This document shows positions 9,801 through 17,130 of a stretch of 64,000 bases of DNA, in pieces. Origin of the DNA: CAVROP01 sp050012175. GTDB lineage: Bacteria; Acidobacteriota; Terriglobia; UBA7540. Numbering within the stretch: position 1 is the first letter of the stretch; every line of letters begins with the position of its first letter. The position numbers and the translations under genes are program-made. The notes under the pieces are model-generated. The model had not been told where the DNA came from. It was given only the letters and a program-made list of their open reading frames with translations, and made no database searches. Where the stretch lies: the NCBI GenBank assembly GCA_050012175.1, contig JBEKHR010000014.1:61147-125146 (forward strand). Reading direction: 5' to 3'.

Positions 9801-10927
9801 TCCATCTCGGGTGATGACCATTGGCGTTCGTCTATACAATCGTGGAACCCGATACTTCCCCACCACTCGCTTCCTGCAAAGAGAGGGACCTCGATTAAAG
9901 AGCATATGCCCTGTGGGAGCAGCGCACGTTGTTGTTGAGGCAGATCCGAGACGCGGAACTGAATCACCTCCCCCCGGCAAAAAGTCGTCGCCCAGCTCCC
10001 CAAGCCTCCGGCTTCCCAGGGAAATCCTTGCAGTTTTGGGTTGTTGATATCAGACGCGATTCCCGGCGCCACCCATTCAAATCGTTGGCTTGCCAACAAC
10101 TCCCCGTTCCGGCCGCGATGATTCTCGAAGATATGCACTCGGCTAACCCCTGTTGCCTGCCCCAACCTGGCTAGCACGCTTTCGATGGCCTCCTTCCAGT
10201 CCGGCGCCAGCAACAGCCGCTGGGCGGCGAAACTAACCGCCTCCAGAATGGCGTCACGCCGCCGCAGCGCCTCTTGCGCTCGCTTGCGCTCACTTATGTC
10301 GCGGGCCGCGCCTTGTATTCCCACGACCTTGCCCTCTTTCTCGATCAATTGGGTGCTGACTTCGACAGGAATCCGGCGACCATCCTCGGCGACGAATTCT
10401 ATTTCGTAAGTGGTGCTCGCACGGCTCTGAAGTTTCAGGTTCAACATTTCAGTCGCCCGCTCAACTGATCCAGGAGCAAGCAGGTCTGAGACCTTTTTCG
10501 TCAAGATTGCCTCGCGGGTGTAGCCGGTGAGGAGTTCGGTCGCCCGGTTGCACGAGGTAAATCTGGTGTCCAGGTCGAGCGTAAAAATGGCGTCGGTGGA
10601 ATTCTCAAAGAGATCGAAAAACTGTTTCCTCAGCGCGGCTTCACGCCGCAGGAATTCGCACATGGTCCCTGTATGAAGTCGCAGCCGGTTCCTGAGAATC
10701 GCCACCCATACGATTCCCCCCAGCAGAATCGCACCCATGACGACCATCACCCAGAGATCTTGGTTCAGGGACAATGCGACCAACGCGGTTTGGTGCCGGA
10801 GACACCCGTGTGGGCAAAGCGCCCACAAACGGCCGAGGGGAGCCAAACACGGGGCCTGTGCCCGGAGAGTCCGGCCAGCATGGAGCGCCCCTGCCAGCAC
10901 CATGAGTGACCCCGTGGGCTTCATCAT
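6851..10927 (-). CDS. large hybrid sensor histidine kinase (PAS-GAF-GAF-PAS-HK-REC-REC-HPt)
   Basis: This is a membrane-anchored phosphorelay kinase of about 1358 aa. In order it has an N-terminal hydrophobic start and a transmembrane helix near residue 60-80, PAS (about 100-220), two GAF-like domains (about 230-560), PAS (about 580-705), HisKA with MSHEIRTPLNG, an HATPase with an N-box (LLGNATKF) and G-boxes (RDTGIGIP, GGTGLGL), two receivers (LLDARLPDPDGF and LMDVQMPDMDGF) and a C-terminal HPt domain with AHTIKGSAGNF. All key phosphorelay residues appear present. The preferred start is the ATG at 10927, whose ATGA overlaps the stop of the upstream gene behind a GAGGAAGAGG site. A TTG at 10942 is less likely. 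Confidence 0.93.
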   Translation of the reverse strand: MMKPTGSLMVLAGALHAGRTLRAQAPCLAPLGRLWALCPHGCLRHQTALVALSLNQDLWVMVVMGAILLGGIVWVAILRNRLRLHTGTMCEFLRREAALRKQFFDLFENSTDAIFTLDLDTRFTSCNRATELLTGYTREAILTKKVSDLLAPGSVERATEMLNLKLQSRASTTYEIEFVAEDGRRIPVEVSTQLIEKEGKVVGIQGAARDISERKRAQEALRRRDAILEAVSFAAQRLLLAPDWKEAIESVLARLGQATGVSRVHIFENHRGRNGELLASQRFEWVAPGIASDINNPKLQGFPWEAGGLGSWATTFCRGEVIQFRVSDLPQQQRALLPQGICSLIEVPLFAGSEWWGSIGFHDCIDERQWSSPEMEALRAAGGTLGAAIHRQLSQEALRLDEARLEALLKLSHMSEFSPQQIADFALEQGILLTKSKYGLLALLNEDGSALTVRSCSGAAMEECALDEKQRLHSLPSVGLWGEAAQQRKPIIVNDYSAANSLKQGYPEGHIDILRFMSIPVLDHENVVAIAGVANKDDGYDEPDIRQLTLLMDGMWKLIRQKRAEEAVRSSEQRYRLLFQRNMAGVFRSTLDGRFIDCNESFAQILGYSSPAEVLRLRVQDCYVDVGMREMLISRLKEHKAVASYELCWRRKDGSRAWVLENSSLVENGNGATPEIQGTVIDITERKRAEEEWRQAKEAAEAASRAKSEFVANMSHEIRTPLNGVMGMTELALDTPLSPEQREYLEAIKSSGGSLLNVIDDILDFSKIEARRLDLDSVEFRLLDTLGEAFEPLALPAQQKGLELCLEISPAVPGILQGDPGRLRQVIVNLLGNATKFTEQGEVVLTVERETEELGNLCLHFSVRDTGIGIPPEKREVIFEPFAQADGSTKRRFGGTGLGLTICSRLVEMMGGKIWLESEVGKGSTFHFTACFRSAVPRLEEAPAPNLRGLQVLAVDDNPTCLRILGSLLRQWNAQPALCGSGREALIKLDQAKHQERPFGAVLLDARLPDPDGFTVAERIKNDPELAKASVLLLSSSTQGGAAALCQESGIAACLTKPVFAQELLNAILRASGTVQGQTAEATGPKGPPQPKATRKLRILLVEDNQVNRNLVTRLLGKQGHKVVVARNGREAVAAVQHDPGGVFDLILMDVQMPDMDGFETTAAIRAHELLTGGRVPIIAFTAYAMKGDRERCLAAGMDGYLSKPIRVKELLDLLREYEALPAQTSEVSHPPEQEECRYAGDDREHVDRRALLDRLGGDSQLLSELIEIYLSESPSLLAAAQRALQEKNGQDLARAAHTIKGSAGNFIARATLETAERLEAFAEQGDFSRAQEAMSALEREMERLGRALIASRGVTVP

Positions 10928-11547
10928 TCCTCTTCCTCGCAATTAGGCAGCCTCGCCAACTGGGGCTTTAGATGTATCTCGTAGCAGTCAGGACAAACTC
11001 CATGGCTGAATTGGGCTTCCGAGTGGCTGGTAATGTAGGCGTCAACCTGTTCCCAGTAGTTCCGGTCGTTACGAATCTTCTTGCAGTAGGAGCAGATGGG
11101 GAGGAGTCCTTGAAGTTGCTTCACGCGCTTCAAAGCGTCTTCAAGCTCTTGAAAGCGTTCCATGAGGGCTTTCTGTAACTGGACGATGCGCACGCCCACA
11201 TGCAAACGCGCGCGCAGTTCACGGGGATCAAACGGTTTGGTAATGTAGTCGTCAGCCCCGGCCTCGAGCCCCCGGACAACGTTTTCAAGTCCCCCGCGAG
11301 CCGTAACAAGGATGATATAGGTCGCCGCATTCGGCATCGTGGCGCGCATCCGACGGCAGACGTCCAAGCCGTCGATCCCCGGCATCATCCAATCCAGCAT
11401 GGCGATCTCGGGCCCCCTCGACCCTTGCAAGACACGCAAGGCCTCCCACCCATCCACAGCGACCAGAACCTCAAATCCCCAACCCCCTAGGGTTGCCTGG
11501 ATCAGGTGTCGCGACGTAGCCTCATCATCGGCAATCAGAACTCGCAT
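10924..11547 (-). CDS. response regulator with C-terminal four-cysteine module
   Basis: This 207-aa protein has a receiver domain at residues 1-120 (MRVLIADDE start, Asp in MLDWMMPG, Lys in ITKPFDP). A coiled linker (LQKALMERFQELEDALKRV) follows, then a module with ICSYCKKIR and VCPDCYE. These two CxxC pairs are likely to bind a metal, and the same module occurs at the C-terminus of other bacterial sensors and receivers. The start at 11547 is preceded by GGGGGAGGAG; an in-frame upstream start at 11574 is less plausible. It lies 23 nt after the kinase gene and overlaps the next kinase gene by 4 nt, so it belongs to the same relay. Confidence 0.9.
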   Translation of the reverse strand: MRVLIADDEATSRHLIQATLGGWGFEVLVAVDGWEALRVLQGSRGPEIAMLDWMMPGIDGLDVCRRMRATMPNAATYIILVTARGGLENVVRGLEAGADDYITKPFDPRELRARLHVGVRIVQLQKALMERFQELEDALKRVKQLQGLLPICSYCKKIRNDRNYWEQVDAYITSHSEAQFSHGVCPDCYEIHLKPQLARLPNCEEEE

Positions 11548-11570
11548 GTCGCTCCTCCCCCACCAGCCTT

Positions 11571-13340
11571 TCAACCCCAGGCTTGGGGTCGGGACGGTCC
11601 AGGATCTGGATCTTCAGTACTCGACCTCGCGCTCAACGATTCAGGCCGATGCAGCGCACTGGAGAGTTCCTCAAGCGAGTACGGCTTGCCGATGAAGCCC
11701 ATGGCGCCTGCCAACCGCGCTTCACGTGCAACGTCACCTGAGCTGTAGCCTGAGGAGAGAATCACCTTCACCTTGGGATTGATCCCCCGCAGCCGGCGGC
11801 AAACCTCCAGACCTGTACTGCCCGGCATCACCATATCGAGCAACACCATGTCGATCTGGTCGGCGTGGGAGGAATAAACCTCGCAGGCCTGCTGGCCATC
11901 CACAACCGTAAGCACCTTATAGCCGAGCTTCTTCAACGCCTCCTCAATAAAGGCCAGAACCATGGGCTCGTCGTCCACCACAAGAACTGTCCCGGTCCCG
12001 GCTTCGAGCACGGAGCTTCTAGCTGCAACCCTCCGCTCCACGGCCGGGCCCTTCAGCGGCAAATGGATTGAAAAGGCAGACCCAAGCCCGACTTCACTTT
12101 CCACCTGCACAAACCCGCCGGCCCCGTTCGCCATTCCATAAACCATGGAGAGCCCAAGACCTGAGCCTCTCCCTGGTTCCTTGGTGGTGAAGAATGGATC
12201 GAAGAGCCTGCCCAACACATGCGGGGCAATACCCACACCCGTATCCCGAACTGTTATGCGCGCATAATTGCCGGGGAGACAATGGCTGGGCCGAGACGAA
12301 TCGCCTTCACCGAGCGTGACCCGTGAACTTTCAAGCGCCAGAACTCCCCCCTCGGGCATGGCATCTCGCGCGTTAATGCACAGGTTTAGAATTGCCTGTT
12401 CGAGCTGGCCCGGGTTCGCATCCACCCATAACGGTGCGGACTCGGTGTGAGTTTGTACTTGAATGCGCCGGTCGAATGTGCTGCTGATGATCCTTACCAC
12501 GCGACCGAGGACATCGCCGACTCGATTGGGTACTGATTCACGCTTTCCTTGCCGGCCAAGGCCAAGTAACTGCCGAGCGAGGTCAGCGCCACGCTCGGCA
12601 GACTGCTCAATCATCTTCACAAACTCAAGAAGTGGGTCGGAAGGGGCTAAGCGCAGCCGCACGATGGAGGCAAACCCCAGGATGACGCCCAGCAGGTTAT
12701 TGAAATCATGCGCGATGCCACCCGCCAAGGTCCCAAGAGCTTCCATCTTCTGTGCCTGGAAGAGTCTTTCTTGTAGTCTGCCACGCTCTTCCTCCGTGTC
12801 CTTGCGCTGCTGAATGTCCTGAATGAGGGCTAACACCTGGACGGGTAGGCCCGGAGTGTCTTGGATAAGAGAGAAACTCTCCAAGCACCATTTGGGCGCA
12901 CCGGACTTTTGCACATAGAGTCTTTCCGTGCTGTGAACCAGCAACGCCCCGCTCTGAATTTCTCCAACCACCTGACCAACGTCGGCACGATTTTGGGGGT
13001 GGGTCAAGTTCGCGTACCCAGTGCCCAGAAGCTCCCCAGCCTGGTAATCCAGCATCCGTGCGAAGGCGGGACTTGTGGCGACAAGTTTCCCTTCGGCAGT
13101 ACACAGCGCGGCGCCGATGGTTTCACAGGCAAAAAGGGAGCGGAGAACATCACCTTTTGGTAATAGCCCTCCCTTCGATAAACTGAGGTCGATTGCGAGC
13201 TGAGGACACGCCTGTTGTGGCCCTTTCAAAGCCTCAACAGATTCGTTGACCGGGCAAACCTCAGCGCCAGTTGGAACCGTGGAAGAGGTAGTCTCAACAC
13301 AAGACTCCTCACGCGACACTCTGGCGGTTCGCTCCGACAT
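11571..13340 (-). CDS. PAS-domain sensor histidine kinase with C-terminal receiver
   Basis: The protein is about 589 aa and has no transmembrane segment, so it is probably cytosolic. It has a PAS domain at about 65-180, a HisKA domain whose H-box is GGIAHDFNNLLG, and an HATPase domain with NLCINARDA (N-box), RDTGVGIA and GRGSGLGLS. The C-terminal receiver has LLDMVMPGSTG and IGKPYS. This domain order is a common soluble hybrid kinase. It heads the four-gene operon. The frame is open to 13442 (GTG), but ATG 13340 (MSERTARV) with a GAGG seven bases upstream is the more natural start. The signal sensed is unknown. Confidence 0.9.
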   Translation of the reverse strand: MSERTARVSREESCVETTSSTVPTGAEVCPVNESVEALKGPQQACPQLAIDLSLSKGGLLPKGDVLRSLFACETIGAALCTAEGKLVATSPAFARMLDYQAGELLGTGYANLTHPQNRADVGQVVGEIQSGALLVHSTERLYVQKSGAPKWCLESFSLIQDTPGLPVQVLALIQDIQQRKDTEEERGRLQERLFQAQKMEALGTLAGGIAHDFNNLLGVILGFASIVRLRLAPSDPLLEFVKMIEQSAERGADLARQLLGLGRQGKRESVPNRVGDVLGRVVRIISSTFDRRIQVQTHTESAPLWVDANPGQLEQAILNLCINARDAMPEGGVLALESSRVTLGEGDSSRPSHCLPGNYARITVRDTGVGIAPHVLGRLFDPFFTTKEPGRGSGLGLSMVYGMANGAGGFVQVESEVGLGSAFSIHLPLKGPAVERRVAARSSVLEAGTGTVLVVDDEPMVLAFIEEALKKLGYKVLTVVDGQQACEVYSSHADQIDMVLLDMVMPGSTGLEVCRRLRGINPKVKVILSSGYSSGDVAREARLAGAMGFIGKPYSLEELSSALHRPESLSARSSTEDPDPGPSRPQAWG

Positions 13341-13662
13341 TCGGGCCCTCAACCTGTCTTTCGGCAGAAACGAACACAATCTTAAATAGGCGGGAAGGTG
13401 GGAACGTGCCAGGGCCAGCCAACTCCCCCAGGTTGGGACCACGAAGCGTGTAGAAGATGCGGCTGGAAAGAAGATTGCCTGATTAACCCTCGAAGATTGT
13501 TGGACATGTCATCGCGCTCGCCTCAGTTGCGCCCTCAGCTCACCGACCCGGGGCGCCGGACCGAGTCAGGCTCGCTTGGCTGAGTTGGCGCTGAGGACAC
13601 TCCAGGGTACCCGCATGGAGCTAATCAGGTCAGGATTGATCCCGATGCTCGCGCCGTTTCCT
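13341..13662. other. intergenic spacer between flgK and the signalling operon
   Basis: About 320 bp separate the flgK stop from the chosen start of the PAS kinase. Open frames here lack Shine-Dalgarno sites and recognisable content. An flgL gene would be expected after flgK in many bacteria but is absent. Confidence 0.5.
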
Positions 13663-15048
13663 CTACAAGGTCGGGATTACCTCGTTTGTTATGTCATTGA
13701 TAGCGGCCACAACTTTCGCTGCGGCTTCGTAAGCGCGCTGATAGCGGATCAGGTTCGCAGCCTCCTCATCCCAAGACACACGCGCGATATCCGCGCGTTG
13801 CTTTTGCAGTTGCATGAGAACCAGGCCCACGGCTTCTTGCTCGTCCGTGGCGCTTGATACCTTATTGCCGACCCTGCAAACAAGGTTCGAGTAAAAGTGC
13901 GTCGCTGTCTCACCCTTTACAACCGCCTGCTTCCGAATGTTCGCCATGGCCAGAGCATTAGCGTTGTCCCCTTGTGTGCCGTCGGCGCTGGCGGCGATCC
14001 TGGAGGGGTCGGTGATGGCCGTGGCCATGTTGTCAGCCGCGCCGCCCTTCGATCCCGGCGAAGGCTGGACAACCGGTTGGAAGAAGTTGCCCCCAGGGTC
14101 GCCGTTCAAATCGTACCCTTTCTGGTTCTGGCTGTTAATAGATGTGATGATACCCGATGCGAGGTTATCTGTATTGGAAAGTACGGACGGAATCGCCTGG
14201 TCCCGCGCTTCCAGCAGTCCTGCCAGTTGGCCACCCGTAAACTCCAAAGTCACATCGGTGCCTGGAGAGAAGATGTGCAGGAATCCAGTGTCTGGGTCCG
14301 CCGCCGTGCTTAGGGCAAAACTTTGGGCGGCAGCGACCAGCGGCACTCCGTTGCTCGTCGTGACTGTGAGGCTTCCGTCGCCCGAGTCCGTCACCACCAC
14401 GTCCACAAGTTTCGAAAGACGGTCAAGCACCGAGTGCCGCTGATGATCGAGCCTCCCGGCCCGCTCGCTGTCGCCCTGTAGACTTGCGACTGGCTGATTC
14501 AGGCCGGCCAACTGTGCCGTGTGCGAGTCGATCTCTTCGACCGTCTGCCTCACCTCCTGGTCAACCCTTTCCTGAATGGTACGCAGTTGCTGCCCGGTCT
14601 CGCGGAAGGCCGAAGCCAAGTCTTGTCCTGCCGAGATTACGACTTGACGCGCAGGGACATGGGTGGGATTTGCAGAAAGCTCCTGGAAGCTGCTGAACAA
14701 CCGGTTGATGGCGTCGTTGAGCCCGGCGCCCTCCGTTTCATGGAAAAGCGACTGCACCGGATTCATGGAGCTCACAAAAGATTTGAGACGGTTCTGCTGC
14801 TGGATTTCTTCGTCGATCAGAAGTTCCAGGATAATGTCGCGGACACTTTGGACTCCCTCGAAATTCACCCCATTGCCAATCGAAATCTGCCCTGTATCCA
14901 GAGGGGGGGCCTCAGTCAGAATGGGAAGCTGCCGGGAGTAACCGGGCGTGTTGACGTTGGAGAGGTTATTCGCAGTAGTGTCAAGCGCGCCTTGCTGCGC
15001 AAGAAGAGACCGCACCGCAATCGAAAGACTTCCGAATAGATTCGACAC
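13663..15048 (-). CDS. flgK: flagellar hook-associated protein FlgK (HAP1)
   Basis: This 461-aa protein forms the hook-filament junction. The N-terminus has the rod/hook-family signature (SLLAQQGALDTTANNLSN then VNTPGYSR, residues 14-40). The C-terminus has the matching helix with SWDEEAANLIRYQRAYEAAAKVV. Between them is a Ser/Thr/Gly/Asp-rich variable domain. The length is at the short end of the family. The GTG start lies 3 nt after the flgN stop, so the two are translationally coupled. It is exported by the flagellar type III apparatus with FlgN as chaperone. No flgL follows downstream. Confidence 0.95.
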   Translation of the reverse strand: MSNLFGSLSIAVRSLLAQQGALDTTANNLSNVNTPGYSRQLPILTEAPPLDTGQISIGNGVNFEGVQSVRDIILELLIDEEIQQQNRLKSFVSSMNPVQSLFHETEGAGLNDAINRLFSSFQELSANPTHVPARQVVISAGQDLASAFRETGQQLRTIQERVDQEVRQTVEEIDSHTAQLAGLNQPVASLQGDSERAGRLDHQRHSVLDRLSKLVDVVVTDSGDGSLTVTTSNGVPLVAAAQSFALSTAADPDTGFLHIFSPGTDVTLEFTGGQLAGLLEARDQAIPSVLSNTDNLASGIITSINSQNQKGYDLNGDPGGNFFQPVVQPSPGSKGGAADNMATAITDPSRIAASADGTQGDNANALAMANIRKQAVVKGETATHFYSNLVCRVGNKVSSATDEQEAVGLVLMQLQKQRADIARVSWDEEAANLIRYQRAYEAAAKVVAAINDITNEVIPTL

Positions 15049-15051
15049 AGC

Positions 15052-15537
15052 TCAGACCCCTACGTACCATGGAAATGACCGCGCGCTCCCGCCCGGCGAT
15101 GGACTGTAAGTTCCAATGTAGTTGGCCATCACGTTGATCAGAACATTGATCGAGCGGCGCGAGTGCCTCAACAGCCCAGCGTAGACTCGGTTCAGCCGCC
15201 GCAGGCGCTTCTGGACCACTTCGAGATCGTCCATGACTTGTCGCAACTGCAATAAGGAGTCAGCATCACACAGCCCTTGGAACGCCGCCAGACTCATCCC
15301 CTTAGGTTGCAGGCCGGATGCCACAGCCATTTGGCGCCGCAAAACCCTCAACTCGTCGTCCAGGGCGCGGATTCCGGAACAGAGGCTTTTCTGATACAAA
15401 ACATGCTCACGAATCGCTCCCAAGTCCATGCTCGTGAAAGACTCTCGGCATTCGCGAAGTTCCCTGGCCGTCAGCCGCAGACTTGCCACTCGCCTCTTAA
15501 GAAGCTCAATGTACTGCCCAGTTTGTGACCTCTCCAT
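15052..15537 (-). CDS. flgN: FlgN-like flagellar export chaperone
   Basis: This 161-aa all-helical protein is rich in Leu/Arg heptads (ELLKRRVASLRLTARELREC, then LQLRQVMDDLEVVQKRLRRL) and ends SPSPGGSARSFPWYVGV. Size, helical hairpin character and position directly before flgK match FlgN, which holds FlgK and FlgL for export. It starts 3 nt after the stop of the 63-aa gene without its own strong ribosome-binding site, which implies coupling. Sequence conservation in this family is low, so the name rests mainly on context. Confidence 0.8.
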   Translation of the reverse strand: MERSQTGQYIELLKRRVASLRLTARELRECRESFTSMDLGAIREHVLYQKSLCSGIRALDDELRVLRRQMAVASGLQPKGMSLAAFQGLCDADSLLQLRQVMDDLEVVQKRLRRLNRVYAGLLRHSRRSINVLINVMANYIGTYSPSPGGSARSFPWYVGV

Positions 15538-15540
15538 GGC

Positions 15541-15732
15541 TCAGACCGAAATGTCAACGTGATGCTCTTGCTCGTTGCCGTCAATCGGCTCCTCCCCTTC
15601 ATTCATTTCTATTTCACGGTTCTGGGTTCGGAGCCTTTTCTCCAGGCGGTACGAGGCCGCATGTGCCCGCTGTTGTCGCGGGTCTCCGGCGCGAGTGGGC
15701 TCAGGAATGGAAGGGGTTGACGACTCATCCAT
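15541..15732 (-). CDS. small acidic/polar protein in the flagellar operon (63 aa)
   Basis: An ATG at 15732 sits 8 nt behind a perfect AGGAGG, and the stop is 3 nt before the flgN start, so the frame fits tightly between flgM and flgN. The product is hydrophilic, starts MDESSTPSIPEP, has a basic middle (RLEKRLRTQNRE) and ends HHVDISV. I do not recognise a family. Its first 124 bases overlap the C-terminal extension of the flgM reading frame, which supports the view that the flgM frame is shifted there. Confidence 0.6.
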   Translation of the reverse strand: MDESSTPSIPEPTRAGDPRQQRAHAASYRLEKRLRTQNREIEMNEGEEPIDGNEQEHHVDISV

Positions 15733-16052
15733 GGGCGCGGCCTCCTAGCTTTCATCGTCCCCGTTACTCTTTGCCCCAGCAGGTCAGAAGACATCGCCTG
15801 CGCAATCTGCTGGATGGGCACCTTGTAGCTACCCGCCTCGATCGCTTGTCTGAGGACGGCAACACGTTCTTGGCGCGGGTCCGGCAAACCGTCGAGGTCC
15901 GCCTCCAATTGTTGAACCTTCTCACGGTCAACCGAAAACCGAACCTCATCTGGAAAAAGGCCCACCTTCTCTCCCTTGATTTTGGGCTGGGGAGGACCAC
16001 AACGCCCCAACCCTTTGTGGCCCAACGATTTCCGGAAAGGCCAAGGAAGCAT
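15609..16052 (-). CDS. flgM: FlgM-like anti-sigma-28 factor, probably frameshifted at the C-terminus
   Basis: Residues about 45-95 carry the FlgM core (VQQLEADLDGLPDP, RVAVLRQAIEAGSYKV, IAQAMSSDLLG), the helices that bind FliA-type sigma factors and are secreted through the hook. FlgM normally ends soon after this motif. Here the frame continues for about 55 residues of Arg/Pro-rich sequence that overlaps the 63-aa gene. If one G is added to the G run at about 15775 the protein ends ...LLGAKSNGDDES just before the AGGAGG of that gene. A base loss, real or from assembly, is therefore likely. The ATG at 16052 has only a weak upstream site. Confidence 0.72.
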   Translation of the reverse strand: MLPWPFRKSLGHKGLGRCGPPQPKIKGEKVGLFPDEVRFSVDREKVQQLEADLDGLPDPRQERVAVLRQAIEAGSYKVPIQQIAQAMSSDLLGQRVTGTMKARRPRPWMSRQPLPFLSPLAPETRDNSGHMRPRTAWRKGSEPRTVK

Positions 16053-16189
16053 CAGTTTTTATCCGCTGTCTCTTCTATGTGCAGTCTATCGGCACCATGG
16101 CCAGGACCTTTAGGCTTTCGTGACTTAGTGCAAATTCCAGGCGCTTTCTCGGAACGCGATAAGGCCGGGGTAGGTAGCCAAAGCTGATA

Positions 16190-16351
16190 AGAAGGGGCTA
16201 CGGAAGTCTGAAGTCTGAATTCTGAATTGAATTGAATTGCCCTCTACCTACTGCCATCTCCATACCCCTTACTGCCCACCTACCGTCTTCTGATCGTGGT
16301 TCCCGAACCCTGTTCTTTCCCCACCTACCACATACGGCCTACCACCTACGT
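16190..16351. repeat. degenerate short-repeat intergenic tract
   Basis: This non-coding tract contains repeated GAAGTCTGAA/GAATTGAATTG words and CTACCTACTGCC / CCACCTACCACATACGG words, the same classes seen at 19640-19800 and 43550-43700. A similar tract continues at 16568-16735 (GCAGTAAGCAGTAGGCGG, CCTGAATCCTGAATCCTG). No gene is visible. Confidence 0.6.
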
Positions 16352-16567
16352 CCTTTCTTTTCAACAACATTCCCGCTTTAAACAGCTAACTATCTTTCTT
16401 TTCATAGACATCCCCGCTTCTCCCCCGAGTTTTCCACAGCGGTCCTTTGTTTTCAATAACATTCCCGGTTCGTTCCTTCACTTTTTAAACTTAATACGAT
16501 TTCTTCCCAACGCATGGGGCGACATCTTGTCCTGGGGTGCGGAACGGTCGAAGCGTCCCGCCAACTC
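16352..16567 (-). repeat. 216-bp intergenic repeat element with three 23-nt cores (copy 1)
   Basis: Read on the minus strand, this element starts GAGTTGGCGGGAC (16567-16555) and contains GACAAGATGTC (16531-16521). It then has three related cores of the form GGGAATGTTATTGAAAACAA plus AGG at 16466-16444, 16415-16393 and 16374-16352. The same elements in the same order and spacing occur on the plus strand at 43718-43934. Between cores the spacers are 28 and 18 nt in this copy, and similar in the other. It does not encode an uninterrupted protein in either copy. Confidence 0.75.
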
Positions 16568-17130
16568 CTCGAATGCAGTAAGCAGTAGGCGGTAGGCATT
16601 GAGCGGAAGGCAGTCGGCGGTGGCGAGAAGTAAGATGGCAACTCACAATCCATAATTCACTGTTCAGCATTGCGCCAGCCCGAGCGCCTGCCACCTGACG
16701 CCTGAATCCTGAATCCTGTTTCTTGCACAACCCCACTTACAATCCTAGCCTATCTACTGCGGCATGTCAAGAGACATGAAGTCCGCTTCCGATGCGTCCT
16801 CTGAACTCACCCTCGACCTGACTCGCACTGATTTCAAGTGGGCAGTTAGCAGAAGGCGCGGGCAGAACGCGGGGGTGAGGAGGGAGCATGCGAGGGAGGC
16901 TGCGAGTGGTCGGTTCAAAAAGCGGGGCCAAGGACCGGGAGCTGGAAAGACAGTGACGAATCGCGCGCCCGGCGCGCCGGCCAGCTTTAGGAACGATCTC
17001 GAGGTCGAGGACAGTCAGTGCCAAATGTCGAATGGGACTCGTGTGCCAGTACCTTCGGGCCATAGACCGGGCTCGTTGCCACTGGTAGGCTGTTTTCGAA
17101 GTTGATACTTTTTGTTCGGCTGGCGTGGTC
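16568..17130. other. intergenic region upstream of the HD-GYP gene
   Basis: The tract starts with CAGTAAGCAGTAGGC-type short repeats. TTACAATCC at about 16738 could be a -10-like element reading rightward. Open frames on both strands between 16764 and 17267 have atypical composition and no ribosome-binding site, and I do not call them genes. Confidence 0.4.

Noticed and set aside
16352..16466. CRISPR array formed by the 23-nt cores
   Set aside because: Only three cores, imperfectly conserved, with unequal spacers of 28 and 18 nt and no cas genes nearby.
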